In this document: positions 12,001-23,976 of the stretch, in pieces
How the letters are laid out: every line of letters starts with the position of its first letter
Numbering within the stretch: the stretch's first letter is position 1
Assembly: GCA_004009845.1 (NCBI GenBank)
Contig: RMBW01000004.1
Span: 496,001-560,000, forward strand
From: Davidsoniella eucalypti
Lineage: Eukaryota > Ascomycota > Sordariomycetes > Microascales > Ceratocystidaceae
Length of the DNA: 64,000 bases
Direction: 5' to 3'
The notes under the pieces: generated by a model
Databases searched by the model: none
Told to the model about the DNA's origin: nothing
The model's input: the letters and a program-made list of their open reading frames with translations, nothing else
Position numbers and translations under genes: made by a program

Positions 12001-15000
12001 GATGGCGGCACTACAGTACAGTATTCTTGCTAGTTATATGCTCTGTTGCTACCTGTTCGCTATATTCAAAGCTATATCTGGTTGGCTAGCGATGGTAGCA
12101 ACTACATGCCAACTGATATTCTCTAAGATAGCTTGGATCCGTAGCTCCTTCCAGAAAGTATGTCTGCTAGACTCTATCAATGCGCAATGCGCTAGAATGT
12201 CTAAGACCCAATGATATAGCTGATTGGATCAGGATCAGATTGTTCGTCACTATGGCTTAAAGGCTTCTACCTGCGGGCAGCTCGAGCTTTGTAAATAATG
12301 ACGTCGTGGAATCCGGGAGTCGGTGGTCGTTCTTTCTCAAAAAATAATAAAAATGGGTGGTGAATTAATACGCGAAGTTGTTTTTGTTGAACGAATAAGT
12401 TTCTATATAAAGGTTCTCCAGAAACTAAAGAATTCCTTGTGTTGGTTGAACTGAAAGACTGAAATTAGACTGACGATAATAGCAACAAATGGAGGGCTCC
12501 AGGCAAAAAGAAAAAGGAGACGGGAAATTTGATGGTCTCGGTGATGGAGGCTTCAAAGCCCGGTAAGCTCTAGAGGGAAATACTAGGAGATGAAGGAAAA
12601 AAAAAGAAACAGCTAAAAAAACCTTCCATGACCTACAAAAGCACAACTTGATCACTGCTAGGTTGGTTTAATTTGATATCTTGATTTTATACTCTCAACT
12701 ATTCAGCCTTCTCACTCCTTCCGTTTTCTGTAAATGACTTCGATTCCAGTAGTTGCACATATCAGCTTCCCTAGAACGCCTTATGGCGCATCTACAGGCG
12801 GTACCTTATTGTCTTGAAATGCCCTACTATATATAACATGTATATCTCGTACTACGGCAACCAGCTGCGATGAAATTATTAGGAGCGTCAACATCCAATT
12901 TTGCCACGAACGAGTAGCACTCTAAACAACACTACAGCTACATGATATACCTTTCTTCCGCTTCTATTTTGCTTCGCCGTCTTCTGAATAGGCTCAACTC
13001 TGTCTGCCTGAGAGGGAGCTCAGTGCCAGATGCTCCCCCCTGGCTCCCTTTACAAGCCACCCGGCCTATCTTCCTCTCAGTGATAGGGTCGTTCGTTAAT
13101 TATAGCTTCATTTCATTTCATTCACGCGATAGATATCGGTTACATTGTTTTAATTTGCGTGAGCAGGTCAAGCCGGTACTCTAAGAATATTCTCGTATCT
13201 ATTTTCGAAGTAAGCTTTCCAAATTTTCGTCAAGGCTATTTATTTAGATAAATATCATTTCTGTGACAGCTAGCAATTTATCAACTCCACGACTTCATCA
13301 TAATACACCTTACAAGATTTCGGTTGCGACTTACAGATGACAATGCTACCGTTATTTCCATTTTGGAACAAAGTGGCAATAAGAACAGTCAGTACCTTGT
13401 ATGTTTTCAAATGGGGTTTCAATGTTCATGTGTAAAAAATAGTCTCCTATCCAGATCCATGTGTCAAAACGAAACAAACCAATTTTTTTTTTATATATAT
13501 GTTAACCCTATTTGGCCACGCTAACCTTAGTTTCCGGTGGAAAAAAAATATTCAACTGCAATTGATCATTAGGGTCGGATCCACGTGATCCACATAAAGA
13601 CGTGAAATGATGAATAAATAAATTGACTGGTTACAACGATGTGTGTAAATGTGTGTGAGGTGAGGCCGACTGACAGATATTTGATTTGATTTGGCTATAT
13701 TTAACGTCTACTTAAATCACTAAGATCATACGACGTCGGATTGGTTACCGGACTGACAGATATCTTCAACACTAACATCACTAACCATCTCAGTTTTATC
13801 TTGCTGTTAAGATGGACGTTGAAGAAGTGTATCTCATACGACTACTAGTTGGGTGTAATAGCTGTGACAGTATATAAACGTTAATTTAGGGCTTATTCGC
13901 AAAGTATTGCCTTCACAACATAGAATACTGCCACTTGACTATCTAAAACAAACATGAAGTCAAGCAAATCAAGTTCCGGCTATTGACTGACTGACCGGTT
14001 CGAAGTGGCGGAATCCATATTGTTCAAACTATAGCTACCTTCCTCATTGGGCGACCCACACCAGCGGTTCCTTGGTCCTTTTTGTTGTAAGATCGGAAAT
14101 TTCTGTGGAAAACTATTTTAGGATGCCGCTAGTCTTCGCCTATGAACCAAATAGCTTCAGACGAACATGCCATACATACATAGTAAAGGGATTGTAATTG
14201 TTGTGGTTGAGATTTGACAACTTGCGTGTTTAGGATGTATCTGTAGATATCATGGTGATTCTAAAGCGGAGACAACTTGGTGAACGCTGTATCAGCCAAG
14301 TGTAGTGTTGATAGAGACAATTAATCCAAAAAAACAACTAACTATACAATCTACTGAAGAATTGACTGCCTCCCGCGCAGAATGAATAGGCGGGGTAATT
14401 TTACCACGGAAGTGGAACGAAGCAACATTGACTTACTAAGACATCAGTTTCCAGAACAGTGTTGTTGCAACCGAGGAATCAGATAGAGGGGAGTTCCATA
14501 TTTAGTATTTTTGATTATGTAAACCAGCAGATATGTAACTGTACATGTATACAAATATGTCTACATAGATATGTAGAATTCGAGGTATCTAGTTGTGTTA
14601 GTTGGGAGCCTTGAGCTTAGTCGCTGGACTAAGTCCCTACCATGAAGAGTTCGGTTTGATGATTCACAGCTAATCATTGTCTGGATTAGGAAATACGGAA
14701 TACAGATATTTGTCCCAAGTCTAGGTTGGATGGTAAACGCGAGATACCGCTGCCACTAAACCACTTTGAAGCTGGCATTGTATATCTTATACGGCTAAAA
14801 AGAAGACATATACAAGTCTATACGCCACCACATCTAATCAACTACAATTATCTCTCTCTCTGTGATCGGGCCCGGCACGGCGCAAAGTCTGGGCTGGAGC
14901 GGATGTCGCTTAAAGTAGTAATAAAGGTTATCGCAAAGACCTTTTGATAACGCGCGCCGCACCGCCTTGCTTACGCTTTCTCCTGCATGAAACACAGCTA

Positions 15001-15808
15001 GTGCTATTACAGATACAACTGCACAGGCTTAGTTGACGAAATCGCCAAATGTGATGCTAAGTGGCATTGCAACTCTGATGGTCTAAAGGAAGAAACCGAA
15101 GCTGGATGAGCTAGTCGGGGCACGGATATGGCGATAGAGACAGGCAATGATTAAAGTGCGTGATAGTGGTAAACCCGCGTCTTATCCGTTGGCTTGTTTG
15201 TCGTTAGATTGAGCGTTACAGGCCTAGTCAGCGTCTGATCGAGGAACGTCACGCAAAGTCTATAAATCTCGAATACCACTGGTGATTATTCTTTTCTTCT
15301 CTTGATATGTTCTCAATTGCCAAGTCGATTGATTTTCAATTTATTCCAGAGGCGCAGTGGCAAAGCTAGTAGAGCCTCCCGGCTTTTATTTTTTATTTTT
15401 TCCTTATCTCCCGGAATTCATCCCTACATTGATTTTACAGGCCTGGCGCTGTGCTGAATCTTTGACGCGATTTGACTTGCCCGCCCAACCCTATCCTCAT
15501 CTCTGTTTACGTCTTTTATTTTTACTCATTTTCTCATCAGGGAAGATTGCCCTCAACTCACTCAAAAATCGACAAAAAACCGCATTCGCGTGTTGCCATC
15601 GTTACTTATCAGTTGTCACTCATCGCTGTTTCTTAAGCTTAAATAGAGGGTGTCGTGAAAGCTTGGCATACTATCTTGCCATCCCTCCTGCACATACCAA
15701 CATCCATAATCCTTGCAGGGCTCATTGTCACTATAGCTGCTATAGCATCATACATACACAGTATCTATACAACACGATCCGCCTAGTGTTGGCGATACAT
15801 CTTCCACA
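12001..15808. other. 3.8-kb divergent intergenic region before the ABC transporter
   Basis: Nothing convincing is coded here. The left part holds the Hos3-like promoter and the right part the ABC-transporter promoter; the last 500 nt before 15809 are pyrimidine-rich and leader-like. It contains a 13-nt direct repeat (13668 and 13751), an AACCCTA singlet at 13504-13510 and several A/T runs. Open frames such as 12942-13184 and 15357-15890 lack any signature, and the second overlaps the true start of the transporter in another frame. Confidence 0.6.
13668..13763. repeat. pair of 13-nt direct repeats GACTGACAGATAT
   Basis: Exact copies at 13668-13680 and 13751-13763, 83 nt apart start to start, about 1.7 kb upstream of the Hos3-like ATG. 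They could be a regulatory element or a chance duplication. Confidence 0.6.
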
Positions 15809-18800
15809 ATGGCGTCAGAAAACCTGGCCATTGGCTACCAGCGATTTCTCTCTGGGGTCTGGTCTTTGCATTCTGACGGCCAGCGCCTGAATAGCACCGA
15901 TGCCGTCTTTCTCATGGCGCAAGATGAAGTCGATATCCCGTGGCTTGATAATGCGACCAACTTTGCCAAGTCTGGCCTACCTCAGTACAGCCTCATTGCC
16001 CTGTCGGCCTCCGTCATTGCACTGTCAAAATTGCGCGACTACCTGCGTCCTGGGCATGATCTCGAGGACCTATCAAAGTATCGCAAGACTAGCCTGGCAC
16101 ACGAGATTGTAGGACAAGTTGCGCGTGGGGCTGCTGCTGCCTTCTTCACCAAGAGCGCCTTTGACGATGGTTCGCACATTGCTACTGCAGTTGCTGCAAC
16201 TTATGCCTTCGTGATCGGCATCTCTTGTCTACTGCCTCATGTCCGCTGGCAACAAACTGTCCTTCACCATACCAACTTTGTTTCTGCCATGCTGGCCGTC
16301 ATCAGCTCCACCGCCTCCTTTCTCCCGTGCATACAGACCAAGATCTCATGCACTGTCCGCACCCATCCCGGATATGGTCTCTTAGCCTTGATCGTTGCGT
16401 CTAGCAGCGCCTTCATCGCACCGCGGAGCTGGGTTCCTCCGCGCGAACTCATCGAATCTGATGCCTATTCGCAGTCTAAGTTGTTCGCCGACTCTATCAA
16501 GCCCGCACCCGAAGAGACTTGCAGCTGGTTCGATTATTATTGCAGCTACGAATTCCTGACCCCCACCATTCTCAAGGGCTGGTCTGGATCTTTGAAGAAG
16601 GAAGATATCCCACAGATCCCATGGTATGACGATCCTGAGATCTTGCTCCCCAAGGTCAAGGCTGCTCGTGTCTGGAGCAAGGGTAGTACTACTTGGACTG
16701 TTATTGGATACATGAAGAAGGAACTCTCGCTGATGACCATCTGGACCGTCATCTACAACTTGGCTGAGCTCATTGCCCCGTTTGGCCTGTACCATCTATT
16801 GGGCTACATCGACAACCCGTCAGCTGCCATTGTCCGTCCTTGGACCTGGCTCGCTATCATGAGTGCCGGCCCTCTGCTGAGATCTGTGACTTTCCAGCAG
16901 TACATTTTCACGTCTACGCGCCTGATTGTCCGTATCAAATCCGGTCTGACCCAGGAGCTGTACCATCTTGCCCTGAACTCCAAGGAGATGGTCATTGAGG
17001 ATGTGGCTGCTGATGGCACTAAGAAGGTTGTGACATCGACTGGACGTCTTGCTACTCTGATCGCCTCTGATATCGAAGCTCTGTACCGTTGCCGTGACTC
17101 CATAATGGTTCTTGTCAGTCTGCCCACTGGTGCGACTGGATCTATGATTGGCCTGTATCTGATCATTGGCTGGCCTGCCCTCGTCGGTATCTTCATCCTT
17201 GCTGTCAGCCCTCCTATCATGGTTGTTCTTGTTCAGCGTATGCTCAAGTACCAGATGGCTGTCCGCAAGGCTCAGGATGGACGCATGTCGCTCGTCACTG
17301 AGTATCTTACTCTGATCAAGGCTATCAAATTCTTTGCCTGGGAAGATTATGCTATCGAGAAGATTCAGGCTGCTCGTTCACCTGAACAATCCGCACTCTG
17401 GACTATCTCCATTATCGACGCCTTGATTCGCCAAGTCTCGCAGGTTATCGGCTTCTTATCTCTATTTTCCATGTTCTTCCTATTAACTGCCGTCGAGGGC
17501 CATGTCCTTACTGCATCCATTGCATTCACCACCATCACACTTACCCTCAATCTCAAGCACAACTTGAACCGTATTGGCTACGTTTCGAAGGCTCTCACCT
17601 CCGCTGCCATCGCCGTCCGTCGGCTGGACTCCCACTTCCAGAACAGTCGTCCTCTAGAATCTTATGAGGAAGGCCCTGCTCGCATCGTCGACGCTACATT
17701 CCGTCGCAATGAAGGCGCTACCTTTGTCCTGAAGGATATATCGATTGATTTCGTAGAGAATGGTCTCAACGTCGTCATGGGCCACAGTGGTAGTGGAAAA
17801 TCGACACTTCTCTTGGGTATTCTCGGCGAGACTTGCAAGGATAGCGGCCACGTTACGCGCCCTGCCAATGCTGGTTACGCTTCACAAAGTTCATGGCTGC
17901 AAAACTCTTCGGTCAAGGACAACATTCTTTTCACAAACACCATGGAGCAGGTTCGATACGACCGTGTTGTTGCGGCCTGCTGTCTCAACCAAGATTTCGA
18001 AGAACTGTCTAACGGCGACGACAGTGTCATTGGTGAAAACGGAACCTCGCTATCTGGTGGCCAACGTGCCCGTGTTGCCCTCGCTCGTGCTCTGTACTCG
18101 AAGACTTCGCTTCTGCTTCTTGATGATATTTTCTCTGCTCTCGATTCCCGCACTGCTGCCTCCTTATGGGAAAAATGCTTCTGCACTGATATGCTCAAGG
18201 ATCGTACTGTCATCTTGGTCACCCAGATTCCTTGGCTAGCCGAGCAGGCCGATTTAGCTATCACTCTGGAAAATGGAACTATTAAGTCTATTGATCCTCA
18301 TATTGGTGTTACGCGTAGTCCTATTTCCTCATTAAGAGATCTGGGTGGTGAGACTTCTGGATCACAGTCAGAGACCGAAGGAGAGGAAACTCCCACTGCT
18401 GCGCCAAAGAAACCCATCGAAGAGGATGAGGATGATGAGATTGAACAGGAATTGAAAACTTCAAAGTCTAAAGGCCGTCACCTGTCTATGCGTTATTTGA
18501 CGTATTACCGCCGTGGTATCGCAGCTCTCCTATGCGTACTTTTCACTATTATTGCTTTGGGTCTTGCAACGGCTAGCAACCTATGGCTCGTGTTTTGGAC
18601 TCGGGATGAGGAGAATTCGATGAACAGCTTGCCTTTCTACCTGTCGGTATTTGTGGCTATTGCCTTGGCCGATAATATTTTCAGTTTCCTCTCTACCATG
18701 TCTTACAAGTTTGTATCTTGGCACACTGCCCGCATGATTCACCGTGAGTTGGTAGAATCTCTGCTTAGCGTCTCGGTGAACTGGTACAACAAGGTCCCCA

Positions 18801-20344
18801 TCGGTCGCGTCATCAATCGATTTGCCCGTGATATCGGTTCCTTGGATACCACTCTGCCCAACGAGCTGGAGAGCACTATGTTCTTGGCTGTTGAAATGAT
18901 GTTCCAGTTGTTGTCGCTCAGCTCTATCATGCCAATCTTCATCATTCCCGCTGCCTTTACTTGTGTGGCCGGTATCATTGTTGGTGAGATGTACACACGT
19001 ACAGCTGTCAGAGTCCGTCGCATCGAATCGTCCTCGCAATCGCCTGTCTTCTCGCAGTTCTCGGATACACTGGCTGGTCTTGCGATTGTGCGCGCCCAGG
19101 CTGAACTAGTCAAGGAATTCTGCAGTTTGTTGTCACAGCGTCTTCGTATCTGGTCTGCCAGTGCCGAGATGACGTATAACTGTAACCGTTGGGTTGGCGT
19201 TCGTGTCGACTTTGTAACCTCCCTGGTATCTCTCGGCGCCGGTTGCATCGCCCTATGGAAGACGGGCACTGTGAGCGCTAGTCTGGTTGGTTTCTCTCTT
19301 ACTAGTGCTGCGTCACTAAGTGAGTCTATTCTATACCTGGTCCGTTTCGCCAACGATTTAGAGGTTGAGTTGCAAAGCTTCGACCGTCTGCTTGAGTACA
19401 CTTCTTTGGATGTTGAGACCAAGGACGATGAGCCCTACCCTGTTGAAGGCGAGGGATACTCTGATAGCACTGAGCATGTCATTCCCCAGAACTGGCCTCG
19501 TGCTGGTGACATTGAGTTCCGTAATGTTACTGTCCGTTACAGCGCAGATGGCCCTGATGTACTCACGGATATCAACCTCAAGTTCAAGGCCGGCGAGCGT
19601 GTTGCCATCGTTGGCCGTACCGGTTCCGGAAAGAGCACCATGGTTTCTTCTCTTTTGCGCTTCACAGATATCGTCTCTGGCGAGATTCTCTATGATGGCG
19701 TTGATATCACCAAGGTGCCCCGCAAGAAGCTACGTGAGGCACTCACTATCATTCCTCAGGAAGCTGTTCTGTTCACTGGTACCGTCAAGTCTAATCTGGA
19801 TCCCACTGGCACTATTCCCGAGGAAACCCTTCAGAAGGCCGTCGATGCTTGCAAGAGTCTAGCTTCTTTCCAGGGTGGTCTCAAAACCGGCACTACAACT
19901 CCCAACGAAACTGCCTTACCTACCGAAGGTAGTGATTCGACTACTACTACTGCCGCCGAGGTCAATCTATCACTGGATACAGATGTGACAGCCAAGGGCG
20001 AGAACTTTTCTCACGGTCAACGTCAAGTCGTTTCACTCATCCGTGCCTTAGTTCGGGACAGCCAGTTGATGCTTCTAGACGAGGCTACGGCCAGTATGGA
20101 TTACGAAACTGATAAGGGAATCCAGGAGGTACTGCGCAACGAGCTCAAGGGCAGCAACCGCACTCTGGTAACCATTGCTCACCGTCTACGTACGATCATT
20201 GACTACGACACAATTGTGGTTTTGGGTAATGGACGCGTGTTGGAGTCTGGCTCACCCAAGGATCTCTATGAAACTAAGGGCCAGTTCTACGATATGGTGC
20301 ACCACAGTGGCGAGAAGGAGGATTTGGAGGGTATTTTAGAGTAA
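15809..20344 (+). CDS. ABC transporter, ABCC (MRP) subfamily, full-size with TMD0
   Basis: An intronless 1511-aa protein with order TMD0-TMD1-NBD1-TMD2-NBD2. Hydrophobic segments fill residues about 45-200 (TMD0), 310-610 and 895-1180. NBD1 has Walker A G658-T666 (GHSGSGKST), signature LSGGQ 748-752 and Walker B LLLLDD at 768-773, where Asp replaces the catalytic Glu as usual in ABCC NBD1; its switch position reads VTQ (Q806) instead of VTH. An acidic linker (about 850-890) precedes TMD2. NBD2 has Walker A GRTGSGKST at 1269-1277, a Thr/Ser-rich insertion at about 1357-1395, signature FSHGQ at 1400-1404, Walker B LLDE and the AHR switch His. ABCC members export glutathione conjugates, bile-acid-like anions or drugs, often into the vacuole; a Ybt1/Vmr1-like role is a guess. 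TRM4 follows on the same strand after 610 nt. Confidence 0.93.
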   Translation: MASENLAIGYQRFLSGVWSLHSDGQRLNSTDAVFLMAQDEVDIPWLDNATNFAKSGLPQYSLIALSASVIALSKLRDYLRPGHDLEDLSKYRKTSLAHEIVGQVARGAAAAFFTKSAFDDGSHIATAVAATYAFVIGISCLLPHVRWQQTVLHHTNFVSAMLAVISSTASFLPCIQTKISCTVRTHPGYGLLALIVASSSAFIAPRSWVPPRELIESDAYSQSKLFADSIKPAPEETCSWFDYYCSYEFLTPTILKGWSGSLKKEDIPQIPWYDDPEILLPKVKAARVWSKGSTTWTVIGYMKKELSLMTIWTVIYNLAELIAPFGLYHLLGYIDNPSAAIVRPWTWLAIMSAGPLLRSVTFQQYIFTSTRLIVRIKSGLTQELYHLALNSKEMVIEDVAADGTKKVVTSTGRLATLIASDIEALYRCRDSIMVLVSLPTGATGSMIGLYLIIGWPALVGIFILAVSPPIMVVLVQRMLKYQMAVRKAQDGRMSLVTEYLTLIKAIKFFAWEDYAIEKIQAARSPEQSALWTISIIDALIRQVSQVIGFLSLFSMFFLLTAVEGHVLTASIAFTTITLTLNLKHNLNRIGYVSKALTSAAIAVRRLDSHFQNSRPLESYEEGPARIVDATFRRNEGATFVLKDISIDFVENGLNVVMGHSGSGKSTLLLGILGETCKDSGHVTRPANAGYASQSSWLQNSSVKDNILFTNTMEQVRYDRVVAACCLNQDFEELSNGDDSVIGENGTSLSGGQRARVALARALYSKTSLLLLDDIFSALDSRTAASLWEKCFCTDMLKDRTVILVTQIPWLAEQADLAITLENGTIKSIDPHIGVTRSPISSLRDLGGETSGSQSETEGEETPTAAPKKPIEEDEDDEIEQELKTSKSKGRHLSMRYLTYYRRGIAALLCVLFTIIALGLATASNLWLVFWTRDEENSMNSLPFYLSVFVAIALADNIFSFLSTMSYKFVSWHTARMIHRELVESLLSVSVNWYNKVPIGRVINRFARDIGSLDTTLPNELESTMFLAVEMMFQLLSLSSIMPIFIIPAAFTCVAGIIVGEMYTRTAVRVRRIESSSQSPVFSQFSDTLAGLAIVRAQAELVKEFCSLLSQRLRIWSASAEMTYNCNRWVGVRVDFVTSLVSLGAGCIALWKTGTVSASLVGFSLTSAASLSESILYLVRFANDLEVELQSFDRLLEYTSLDVETKDDEPYPVEGEGYSDSTEHVIPQNWPRAGDIEFRNVTVRYSADGPDVLTDINLKFKAGERVAIVGRTGSGKSTMVSSLLRFTDIVSGEILYDGVDITKVPRKKLREALTIIPQEAVLFTGTVKSNLDPTGTIPEETLQKAVDACKSLASFQGGLKTGTTTPNETALPTEGSDSTTTTAAEVNLSLDTDVTAKGENFSHGQRQVVSLIRALVRDSQLMLLDEATASMDYETDKGIQEVLRNELKGSNRTLVTIAHRLRTIIDYDTIVVLGNGRVLESGSPKDLYETKGQFYDMVHHSGEKEDLEGILE

Positions 20345-20954
20345 AAGCAACATGAATCTACAAGTGTGTTTGTCTTCTATGTAGTTTGCAAAATAAAAGG
20401 AAGCACGGAGCTGTATGTCGTATCTGTAGTTTTTTTATTTGATTAGATATTTGAGATAGATCTATATTATATATTTAAGTCCTAATTATCTCCACACATG
20501 TATAACACTTCGTGATTTACTTGGCTTTGCCTCTTGGTCCTCTTTGTGGCGTACGACTAACCCTAGCTAAACCCATATCTCATTGGAAATACCCCACTAC
20601 ATAATTAGCGTCCGCTGCGCGCATCCAAAGTGGGGCCGTTTTTTTGCTAGACGAGCGCAATTGCCAAAGCGGACTGGAAATATTTGAAGAGAAAAAAGTT
20701 TTGGAAAGCTTGAAAATTCCTCCTTATTGCACTACCAAAATCTTTTGCGTTGAACCGAATCTTTGCAGCATCAACACAACTTAAAAAAAACAATACATCG
20801 TAGTAGGATTCAGTACAGAATCTGGTCCTACTTGTGATTGTTTATCTCACAACCACTTCTTCATCCCATCTGTCGTTCAGATTGTGCAGTTGCCATTTAT
20901 TGCGCAGAGTAGCCTTCGAGCAAACTTTCTATCCGGATTTCTATCAACCGCACA
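20345..20954. promoter_or_regulatory. intergenic DNA between ABC transporter and TRM4
   Basis: Holds the transporter 3' region (AT-rich, with T-runs near 20430) and the TRM4 promoter and leader. A TGTGGCG heptamer occurs at about 20545, the same word that is triplicated before the proteasome gene. No coding sequence is supported. Confidence 0.5.
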
Positions 20955-23740
20955 ATGGGTCGTGGTGGCAGAAGAAGAGGCGTAAGTTTATTTTTTACAA
21001 TAGAACAAGAGTTGGCTAATGCGCACCTCAGCGCACCGTCTAAAGTAAGAGGGAAAGAAAAAAAAACTAACGCTATCTGCAAAATCTAGGGTCGGAAGGG
21101 CGGCAACCGTGGCGGCCGCTCTGGCGGTGATCGCGAAGGTGGTGCCAACAATGATCGTCGTGTTTCTTATCCCCAGATCGTCAAGGAGAACGAGAAGCTC
21201 GAGAAGTACTACAACGGCATGATCCAGATGCCCGAAGATGAGAAGAAGGAGTTCTGGGATGCGCTGAAGCGCGACCTGCCGAACAGTTTCCGCTTCTGTG
21301 GTTCCAAAGGGTGCGCCTCCAAACCGAATCATGAATATGTTTGTCCCCGTCTGTACATTGAGATCTGAAGCTAACGTGTACATCTTTCTACAGTCACGCC
21401 TTGGCTGTTCGCAGCCTCCTCCAGACCAGATATATTCCCGAGATTATTCGCATCAAGCACGAGGACGGCAACTTCGTCGAACCCCCCAAGCCCGTTTCGT
21501 GGTATCCCGATGGCCTGGCCTACGATATGACCACCCCCAAGAATGTCGTGCGCCGTTTCCCCCCCTTCGCTGCTTTCCAGAAGTTCCTTGTTTCCGAGAC
21601 TAGCGTTGGAAATATCAGCCGTCAGGAAATCGTCAGCATGATCCCACCGCTTCTGATCGATCTGAAGCCCGGCATGTCCGTTTTGGACTTGTGTGCTGCT
21701 CCTGGTAGCAAGTCGGCCCAGCTTCTGGAGATGGTTCACACTGGCGAAGAGGCGCGCATCAAGAAGGTGTTGCGCCAGTACGCCACCGAAGACGGCCTAG
21801 CTCTGGGTACCGAGACCGAGGAGGAAAAGAATGCTGACCTGTCCGCCGATCCCACTGATCAGGGCCGTGCTACTGGTCTGATTGTAGCCAATGATATGGA
21901 CTACAAGCGTTGCCACATGTTGGTCCATCAACTGAAGCGTTTCTCGTCGGCTAACCTTTTGGTCACCAACCATGACGCCTCGGCCTTCCCCTCAATCAAG
22001 CTTCCCGATAGCTACTCCGATAGACCCGGCAAGCGTTCGTACCTCAAGTTTGACCGTATTCTGGCCGATGTGCCTTGCACTGGTGACGGCACTCTGCGTA
22101 AGAACATGACTATGTGGCGCACGTGGACTCCTAGCAACGCCCTAGGTTTGCATGTTGTGCAGGTTCGTATCCTGGTGCGCGCCCTGCAGATGCTCAAGGT
22201 TGGCGGTCGTGTCGTTTACTCAACCTGCTCCATGAACCCTATCGAGAACGAGGCTGTTGTTGCTTCGGCTATCGACCGCTGTGGTGGTCCCGAGAAGGTC
22301 GGCATCATGGACTGCTCTGACCGCCTGGTTGGCATGAAGCGCAAGCCTGGCTTCAAGACCTGGCAGGTCATGGACAAGGCTGGCAACTGGTGGAACAGCT
22401 GGTCAGAGATTGAAGAGAAGGCCAAGGCTGATCCTACTTGGGAGCCTCCCGCTAAGCTAACTGAGCCCATGTTTCCTCCTGTTCCCGGCTCGCCCTGTAG
22501 TGAGCTTCCGCTGGGACGCTGCATCCGTGTTTACGCTTACCAGCAGGATACCGGCTCGTTCTTCATCACCGTACTCGAGAAGAAGGCCGAAATCCGTGCC
22601 CGGAACGAGAATGCGCGCAAGGAGGCTGTCACTTCTGCTGCTGCTGCTGCCCCCGTTGAGGAGTCAGCTGGTAAGCGCAAGCTTGATGAGGTCGAGGCTT
22701 CCGACGAGATGGACGTTGATGCCAAGAAGGTCAAGACTGACGACGAGACTAGCCGTGATAACTCCGTTGTTCCACAGACTGAGGTCTCTGTTGCCGAGAC
22801 TAAAACTCCTGTCACCGAGACCCTCGTCGAGGCTGAGGAGGAGGTCGAAATCGAGACTCCTGTCGGTACTGCTGCCGAGGAGAAGAAAGGTGAGAAGCGC
22901 GAGCGCGGCAAAGACACCTCGATCAGATACGAGGACCCCTTCAAGTTCCTAGCACCCGACCACCCGGTGCTGGATGAGATCTTCAAGTTCTACCACATCT
23001 CTCCCCGCTTCCCGCGTGATCGCTTCATGGTTCGCAACGCGACCGGCGAGCCCCTCAAGGCCATCTACTACTGCTCGACACTGGCGCGCGATATCCTAGG
23101 CGAGAACGATCTAAAGGGTGTCAAGTTCCTCCACGGTGGTGTCAAGATGTTTGTCCGTCAAGACGTGCCCAACCCCGACGTATGCCGCTGGCGCATCCAG
23201 AGCGAGGGCATGCCCATGCTGCACGGCTATCTCGGCGAAGAGCGCGTGGTTCATCTGCGTAGCCGCGCAGCCCTGCGTCGTCTCCTCATCGAGATGTTCC
23301 CCCGTATCAGCGATGGCGAGTGGGAGAAGCTGGGTGATATCGGTGAGCGTGTGCGCGACATGGACATGGGTTGCTACATGCTCCGCGTCGAACTAGATGC
23401 CGACGAGTCGGCGACGGAAGAATCTCTAGTGGGCGAGGCAGCTCTGCGCGAGCCCATGGTCTTGCCGCTGTGGAAGAGCATCTCCTCGCTGAACCTGATG
23501 TTGCCCAAGGAGGATCGTGCTGCTATGCTGCTGCGTCTGTTCAACGATAATTCGCCGCTGGTCAACAACTCGCTGCTGCGCCAGAAGAGCATCGCTAAGC
23601 AACAGGCCGAGGCCCAGGCACGCCGTGAGAAGGTGGAGCAGAATGGTGAGGAGGAGGCTCCGGAGGTTGCCGAGGAGGAGGAAGACCAGGATGGTGATCA
23701 CAACGTCGAGGACGCCCCTACCCCCGAAGGTATGGACTAA
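20955..23740 (+). CDS. TRM4: tRNA (cytosine-5-)-methyltransferase, Trm4/NCL1/NSUN2 family
   Basis: An 864-aa protein from three exons: 20955-20981 (nine codons, MGRGGRRRG), 21090-21310 and 21394-23740, with introns of 108 and 83 nt. The joined sequence reads FRFCGSKG-HALAVRSLL across intron 2. It methylates C5 of cytosines in tRNA (positions 34, 40, 48 and 49 in yeast). SAM-binding motif VLDLCAAPGSKS lies at about 178-190. The two cysteines of the RsmB/NSUN mechanism are present: DVPCTGDG (C311) and YSTCSMNP (C361, the nucleophile). An acidic, Lys-rich low-complexity insert lies near 415-515, and the C-terminus ends in a Glu/Asp-rich tail, making it longer than yeast Trm4. The Gly/Arg-rich N-terminus resembles other family members. 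It is probably nuclear. It converges with MTG2 after 236 nt. Confidence 0.95.
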
Positions 23741-23976
23741 GTCTGGCGTTTATCAGTGGTAGTTGTCGCTGTTTGTTAGGTGGGCAAAAAAAACCTGGGT
23801 TGCACTTCGTTTAGGCATTACAAGACATCTCGTATATAGGGCGTTTCATACTAAATTTAGTTTTTTTTTTGGTTTACTCGCATGCTTTATAGTACCCGTT
23901 CCTTCCTTCAAATGCCGTCGTGATATCTCCGTATATTTACATCTTAATCATACAAATCTATTGGTACAGTTACAAA

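Noticed and set aside
13605..13675. Possible C/D box snoRNA (ATGATGA ... CTGA)
   Set aside because: The two boxes are present by chance spacing, but the sequences outside them do not form a terminal stem and no C'/D' pair is seen.
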